The translations under genes were made by a program, and so were the position numbers. From a virus, in IMG/VR virus record IMGVR_UViG_3300027749_000070, positions 1 through 64,000 of that record: a stretch of DNA of 64,000 bases; one strand, given 5' to 3'. Position 1 is the stretch's first letter. Each line of letters starts with the position of its first letter. Shown piece after piece: positions 60,379 through 64,000 of this stretch. The notes under the pieces are model-generated. The model made no database searches and was not told where the DNA came from. It saw nothing but the letters and a program-made list of their open reading frames with translations.

Positions 60379-61317
60379 ATGGGAAGTTCATCCTACAGCC
60401 ACGATGCTTATTCGTATTTTTCTAGCACAGCTAGAACAAAGTCAGTTGACGATGTGTTTACACAAAATAAAACCAGAACAATCGCCACAACAATGGATCC
60501 AAAAGGCATCACGTTTCGTGAAGCAAGAGATTCAGCCACACACCCAGAATCATTAGCAATTATGATTTGGTTAGATGTAACAGGTTCAATGGGCAAAATA
60601 CCTGAAATAATCGTGAAAGAAAAATTAGATAAAATTATGTCTACCTTAATCAATCACGGTGTTAATGACGCTGCTGTATTCTTTGGTGCAATTGGTGATC
60701 ACAACACAGGTCTACGTTCCGACAAATACCCACTACAAGTTGGACAATTTGAAAGCGGAACAGATGAATTAGTTACTTGTCTTTCTTCAGTTTATATCGA
60801 AGGCGGTGGTGGCGGAAATAGCTGTGAGTCTTATTGCCTTGGGCACTATTTTGCCGGTAAACATACTTCTATCGACTGCTATGAAAAAAGAGGTAAAAAA
60901 GGTTTCTTATTCACCATTGGTGATGAAATGAATCATAAAGTATTTACAGCGGAAGAACAAATTAGAATATTTGGCTATGAAGCTGGACAAACTATGACTG
61001 ATAAAGAAATGCTTGCTATGGCTCAACGTATGTATAATGTATTCCATATACATTGTAATGAAACCTCTTATAAAGATAGTCCAGAAGTTTTAAACTATTG
61101 GAAAGATTTATTGGGGGAAAGATTAATCATAATGGATGACTATAATACCGTTGCCGAAATAATTGCATCTACAATTGCAGTTATGAATGGAGTAAGTATT
61201 GATACAGTAACATCTTCTTTTGATTCCTCAGTTGCTAGTTCTGTTAGAACAGCGTTGGCAAAAGTTGATATGAGTGTAACAACTTATTCATCTGAAACAG
61301 GTGTTGTAGCACTTTAA
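60379..61317 (+). CDS. von Willebrand factor A (vWA) domain protein
   Basis: 312 residues. MIWLDVTGSMGKIPEIIVKEKLDKIMSTL begins the vWA fold: the MIDAS residues are D66, T68 and S70 in DVTGS. VNDAAVFFGAIGDHNTGLRSDKYPLQVGQF and EGGGGGNSCESYCLGHYFAG follow as the later loops, then KGFLFTIGDE (metal-facing Asp). A metal-dependent protein-binding platform is expected. Bacterial vWA proteins of the TerY type work with kinases and phosphatases in stress and defence systems; here the partner could be the J-domain/pseudokinase two genes upstream. Confidence 0.75.
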   Translation: MGSSSYSHDAYSYFSSTARTKSVDDVFTQNKTRTIATTMDPKGITFREARDSATHPESLAIMIWLDVTGSMGKIPEIIVKEKLDKIMSTLINHGVNDAAVFFGAIGDHNTGLRSDKYPLQVGQFESGTDELVTCLSSVYIEGGGGGNSCESYCLGHYFAGKHTSIDCYEKRGKKGFLFTIGDEMNHKVFTAEEQIRIFGYEAGQTMTDKEMLAMAQRMYNVFHIHCNETSYKDSPEVLNYWKDLLGERLIIMDDYNTVAEIIASTIAVMNGVSIDTVTSSFDSSVASSVRTALAKVDMSVTTYSSETGVVAL

Positions 61318-61362
61318 AAAACAAATCTATTAATACTATAACAGGTATTAGTGGAACTAATT

Positions 61363-61545
61363 ATGGGAAGTATATTAACAGCGATATATGATGATTACGA
61401 TGATTATAAAGCATTCTGTGAGTGCATAGGTGAGGAAATTATGCCTATTTATCATATTAAATCATTTTATGAACATAGAGAAGAATTACTTAAATTAAAA
61501 GGATTTAAGACAATAGAAGATTATTTTCTAAATAAAAATCAATAA
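61363..61545 (+). CDS. Small hypothetical protein
   Basis: Not recognised. 60 residues from the ATG at 61363; an in-frame GTG at 61351 is less likely. ILTAIYDDYDDYKAFCECIGEEIMPIYHIKSFYEHREEL is acidic and aromatic. It precedes the HAD gene by 2 nt. Confidence 0.5.
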   Translation: MGSILTAIYDDYDDYKAFCECIGEEIMPIYHIKSFYEHREELLKLKGFKTIEDYFLNKNQ

Positions 61546-61547
61546 AA

Positions 61548-62195
61548 ATGGCAAAGAAAAAAGATATATTAAATATAGCAGTGGATTTTGATGGAACGTG
61601 TGTGTCACATGAATATCCAAAAGTAGGCAAAGATATTGGCGCAGTTCCAGTATTAAAAGAACTTGTAAACTTAGGACACAAACTAATTCTTTTTACCATG
61701 AGAGATGGACAAGAATTGCGGGATGCTGTTGAATGGTTTAAACAAAATGATATTAAACTCTATGGGGTTCAATACAATCCTACACAACAACATTGGACTA
61801 AATCTAATAAATGTTATGCCAATCTTTATATAGACGATGCAGCACTTGGTTGCCCATTAATCTATGAAGATGGTGTAGAAAGACCTTATGTTGATTGGAA
61901 AATAGTTAGAGAAATGGTGATTGAAGGCAAAATAGGAAAAACCTTGGAAGATTTACAAATTGAAAACTTCGATAAACATGATTGGAATAGTTTACATGAT
62001 GTTATATTTGATATAACTGATAAAGAATTATCACAGGAACAATTAGAAAAAGCATTTAGATTATTACCCGAAAATATCAAAGAAGATGCTTACCACTGGG
62101 GCTTAAGTGATACACCAGTTAGAGATAACATACATGAGCATTATCAAGAAATAGCTAAAAGTATAGATAACTTTAATAAATTATTAGATAAATAA
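61548..62195 (+). CDS. HAD-like hydrolase
   Basis: 215 residues. VDFDGTC (D13, D15) is motif I, LILFTMRDG is motif II, and YIDDAALG is the acidic motif IV. Residues 1-140 form the compact HAD domain found in many Bacteroidota proteins; the C-terminal 75 residues are an added helical domain (LSQEQLEKAFRLLPENIKEDAYHWG). It probably removes phosphate from a small molecule such as a nucleotide or sugar. Encoded just before purA in the same series. Confidence 0.75.
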   Translation: MAKKKDILNIAVDFDGTCVSHEYPKVGKDIGAVPVLKELVNLGHKLILFTMRDGQELRDAVEWFKQNDIKLYGVQYNPTQQHWTKSNKCYANLYIDDAALGCPLIYEDGVERPYVDWKIVREMVIEGKIGKTLEDLQIENFDKHDWNSLHDVIFDITDKELSQEQLEKAFRLLPENIKEDAYHWGLSDTPVRDNIHEHYQEIAKSIDNFNKLLDK

Positions 62196-62216
62196 AACAT
62201 TAATATCAAAAGAAAT

Positions 62217-63467
62217 ATGAAATATTCAATCGTACTAGGCACTCAATTTGGAGATGAAGGTAAAGGATCATTTACTAACTACCTTTGTTCTAAATCGGAA
62301 ACCCCATTAGTTATACGCTTCAATGGTGGTCATCAAGCCGGACACACTGTTTTACATAATGGTAATAGACATACATTTTCTTCATTCGGCTCAGGTACAT
62401 TACAGAATGTTCCTACATACTGGTCAAGATTTTGCACTATATATCCAACAGCAGTATTTAATGAATATAACAAATTAAAAGAAATAGGTATAACACCTAA
62501 TATTTACTTTGACCCATTATGTCCTATAACTACTCCATATGATGTATTGGCAAATATAGTAGCGGACAGAAAGAATAATCATGGCACAGTTGGTGTTGGT
62601 TTCGGAGCTACTTTAAAGCGTCAAGAAGCATATTTTAAGCTTTATTACCAAGATTTATTCAATAAAACCGTATTAAAAGCTAAGATGTCTAACATAAAGC
62701 AGTATTATGGTGAAATACATAGAGATTATATCTATGATATAGAAGATAAATTAGAAGCATGGTATAATTCAATTGACTTCTTAATAAAAGAAGAAATATT
62801 CTCAAAATCAAAAATGGGGTTTCAAAAACTTAATGTTGACGGAACACACGATCATTTAATTTTTGAAGGAGCACAAGGTATTCTACTTGATCAAGATTTT
62901 GGTTTCTTTCCAAATGTCACTCGTTCTAATACTACTTCTAAAAATGTATTTACTTTATTATCGGAATTAGAAATAAGTGAAAATATTTCGGAGTGGTTGC
63001 ATCAAAAAAATGCAAGTATATATTACATAACCAGACCATATCAAACTAGACATGGTATGGGATTTATGTCGAATAGAGAATTATTAGAAGATAGAAAATT
63101 AATTATTCCTGATTTAATTAATACCGAAAATGAGATTAACATAGATGGTGGTGAACAAGGCATATTTCGTAAATCTATACTAGATTTAGATTTAATACAA
63201 TATGCGATAGAATCAGATAATAATTTCTCAAAAGATTATAAAAAAACTATTGTAATTAGTTGTTTAGATCAAATAAAAAATCCAGACGAAATAAAATATA
63301 CAATAAATAGCGAATTAAATACTTCAAATTTATCAACCTTGAAAGATAAAATAACAAAATTAACTGGTATTAATACATTTATAGATGGAGTATCTGAAGG
63401 AAACTTTAAAGAGTATTGGAAAGCAAAAATGAGATTTATACCTAATAATATGTATAGTAATAAGTAG
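62217..63467 (+). CDS. purA: Adenylosuccinate synthetase
   Basis: 416 residues. Ligates IMP and aspartate using GTP, the first step from IMP to AMP. VLGTQFGDEGKGSFTNYL keeps the catalytic D13 and the P-loop; GGHQAGHT has Gln where E. coli PurA has Asn38; FEGAQGILLDQDFGFFPNVT and SNTTSK are typical. The IMP loop (GTVGVGFGATL) and the C-terminal RHGMGFMSNRELL are diverged from cellular enzymes. The retained Asp argues against the PurZ type used for diaminopurine DNA. It probably supplies adenine nucleotides for an AT-rich genome. Last large gene before a terminator. Confidence 0.9.
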   Translation: MKYSIVLGTQFGDEGKGSFTNYLCSKSETPLVIRFNGGHQAGHTVLHNGNRHTFSSFGSGTLQNVPTYWSRFCTIYPTAVFNEYNKLKEIGITPNIYFDPLCPITTPYDVLANIVADRKNNHGTVGVGFGATLKRQEAYFKLYYQDLFNKTVLKAKMSNIKQYYGEIHRDYIYDIEDKLEAWYNSIDFLIKEEIFSKSKMGFQKLNVDGTHDHLIFEGAQGILLDQDFGFFPNVTRSNTTSKNVFTLLSELEISENISEWLHQKNASIYYITRPYQTRHGMGFMSNRELLEDRKLIIPDLINTENEINIDGGEQGIFRKSILDLDLIQYAIESDNNFSKDYKKTIVISCLDQIKNPDEIKYTINSELNTSNLSTLKDKITKLTGINTFIDGVSEGNFKEYWKAKMRFIPNNMYSNK

Positions 63468-63472
63468 TATTA

Positions 63473-63499
63473 TATATATCATGATGTTGACGATCTTTT
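63473..63499 (+). repeat. 27-nt dispersed repeat, copy 2
   Basis: Identical to 12166-12192, same orientation, 5 nt after the purA stop and before the terminator. Confidence 0.9.
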
Positions 63500-63514
63500 G
63501 CTAAACCCTTTATT

Positions 63515-63567
63515 AATGACATTACAAAATAAAATCTTTGAAATTATTTTGTAATGTCATTTTTTAT
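63515..63567 (+). terminator. Terminator after purA, overlapping a promoter
   Basis: 18-base arms 63515-63532 and 63544-63561 are exact inverted repeats with an 11-nt loop, followed by further T residues. The right arm includes the TTTG element of the next promoter. Confidence 0.75.
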
Positions 63568-63578
63568 TTGTATATTTG
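63548..63578 (+). promoter_or_regulatory. Bacteroidota-type promoter
   Basis: TTTG (63548-63551), 19 nt, TATATTTG (63571-63578). It fits the consensus exactly. The next ATG is at 63600. Confidence 0.85.
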
Positions 63579-63599
63579 TATAGAGTAAAAAAAAAATTT

Positions 63600-63782
63600 A
63601 TGAGTAGAATTAAGGAATTATACAAAATAATAGAAGAAGCAAAGAAGGAAATTGAAGAGATTCGCACTAATTGCCAGCATATTAAGACATTCAAAGGTGA
63701 TTATATGTGGGCACCAGGTCATATAAACACAGGTTATATTTGTGAAGATTGCGGTAAATACTTAGGTAAAGATGAAAATTAA
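63600..63782 (+). CDS. Small zinc-ribbon-like protein
   Basis: 60 residues from the ATG at 63600; the TTG at 63576 lies in the promoter -7 element and cannot be the start. A coiled N-terminus (KELYKIIEEAKKEIEEI) leads to CQHIKTF...GYICEDCGKYLG, a C-x-H ... C-x2-C set likely to bind one zinc ion. This is a common small phage protein of unknown role. Confidence 0.65.
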   Translation: MSRIKELYKIIEEAKKEIEEIRTNCQHIKTFKGDYMWAPGHINTGYICEDCGKYLGKDEN

Positions 63783-64000
63783 ACATAAAATACCTATGAA
63801 GTTTCAAGACGGTGATGGTGGGCGTAAAATGAAAGCAGAGTTTATTGGAAAAACTTGCATTGATCTTGTATTAGAAGGATATAGAACTGGCACAAGCCGT
63901 GATATGTCCAAAGCTTGGAATAAGTATGATATTAAAGTAGGTGATATAGTTATGTTTTATTCAGGAAATAAAAAAGCTTATGTGGAAATTACAAAAGCTC
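63772..64000 (+). CDS. ASCH/PUA-like protein, truncated by window end
   Basis: Partial; 76 codons from the ATG at 63772, which overlaps the previous gene by 11 nt. FIGKTCIDLVLEGYRTGTSR followed by IKVGDIVMFYSGNKKAYVEITKA fits the ASCH pattern, in which a conserved (R/K)TxT(S/R) and a VGD(I/V) strand form an RNA- or nucleotide-binding barrel. The remaining C-terminus lies beyond the window. Confidence 0.6.
   Translation, partial: MKIKHKIPMKFQDGDGGRKMKAEFIGKTCIDLVLEGYRTGTSRDMSKAWNKYDIKVGDIVMFYSGNKKAYVEITKA

Noticed and set aside
62217-63467. PurZ (diaminopurine pathway) assignment
   Set aside because: The catalytic Asp13 is retained, the polymerase is family B rather than the type linked to Z-DNA phages, and no DatZ/MazZ partner is visible.
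63576-63599. TTG start of the last complete gene
   Set aside because: TTG is part of the TATATTTG promoter element, so it would not be transcribed with a usable leader.
1-64000. tRNA genes, which often accompany phage synthetases
   Set aside because: No cloverleaf with a GTTCRA-type arm was seen by eye in the intergenic sequence. A covariance-model tRNA search would settle this.

Overview
The window reads as part of a large, T4-like contractile-tailed bacteriophage genome. It is very A+T-rich and almost fully coding, with blocks of genes on both strands. The T4-type replication and recombination genes are a gp45-like sliding clamp, a family B DNA polymerase in pieces, a gp61/DnaG-like primase, a UvsW-like helicase and a probable UvsY. 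The T4-type tail genes are gp26-, gp53-, gp48-, gp27- and gp5-like baseplate proteins and several tail fibres. The host is probably a Bacteroidota (Flavobacterium-like) bacterium. Four intergenic sites carry the TTTG-(19 nt)-TANNTTTG promoter of that phylum, exactly or with one change in the upstream element. Starts lack Shine-Dalgarno sequences and have A-rich leaders instead, and the YafV-type nitrilase looks Bacteroidota-like.

Layout. 0.15-1.8 kb: small zinc-module protein and baseplate hub assembly genes. 1.9-11.8 kb (minus): five fibre or structural genes, including a 1335-residue fibre with YadA-like repeats. 11.9-16.1 kb: unknowns, a WYL-like protein, and a divergent glycosyltransferase/LpxH-like pair. 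16.1-24.9 kb: UvsY-like protein, clamp, three small paralogues, homing endonucleases and the fractured DNA polymerase. 24.9-29.8 kb (mostly minus): a host-promoter operon with lysyl-tRNA synthetase and a PD-(D/E)XK protein. 29.8-40.9 kb: primase, holin-like protein, nitrilase, HAD protein, ClpP, UvsW and more endonucleases. 41.0-51.9 kb: baseplate cluster with three cell-wall hydrolase domains. 51.9-57.1 kb (minus): DHH phosphoesterase, a run of genes with head-targeting-like leaders, Nudix and amidoligase-like proteins. 57.2-64 kb (plus): tightly packed, probably early operon with a J-domain/pseudokinase, a vWA protein, a HAD protein and adenylosuccinate synthetase.

Most noteworthy. (1) DNA polymerase is fractured. 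A split intein interrupts the catalytic YADTD/S motif with a free-standing endonuclease gene between the intein halves. Just upstream, the polymerase frame is broken by a 40-nt insert with a UAG stop and a GC-rich hairpin, which resembles the translational bypass of T4 gene 60. The N-terminal part of the polymerase is not in the window. (2) At least ten otherwise unrelated proteins begin MK(Y/H/F)L..., most with a nearby (L/I)xE, like T4 capsid-targeting sequences. One of them resembles an ADP-ribosyltransferase. (3) A decamer TTAATATATA recurs just upstream of many starts, often exactly 4-5 nt before the ATG, suggesting a phage promoter giving leaderless mRNAs. (4) Long perfect inverted repeats span gene starts. 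(5) A 27-nt sequence occurs identically at two distant intergenic sites.
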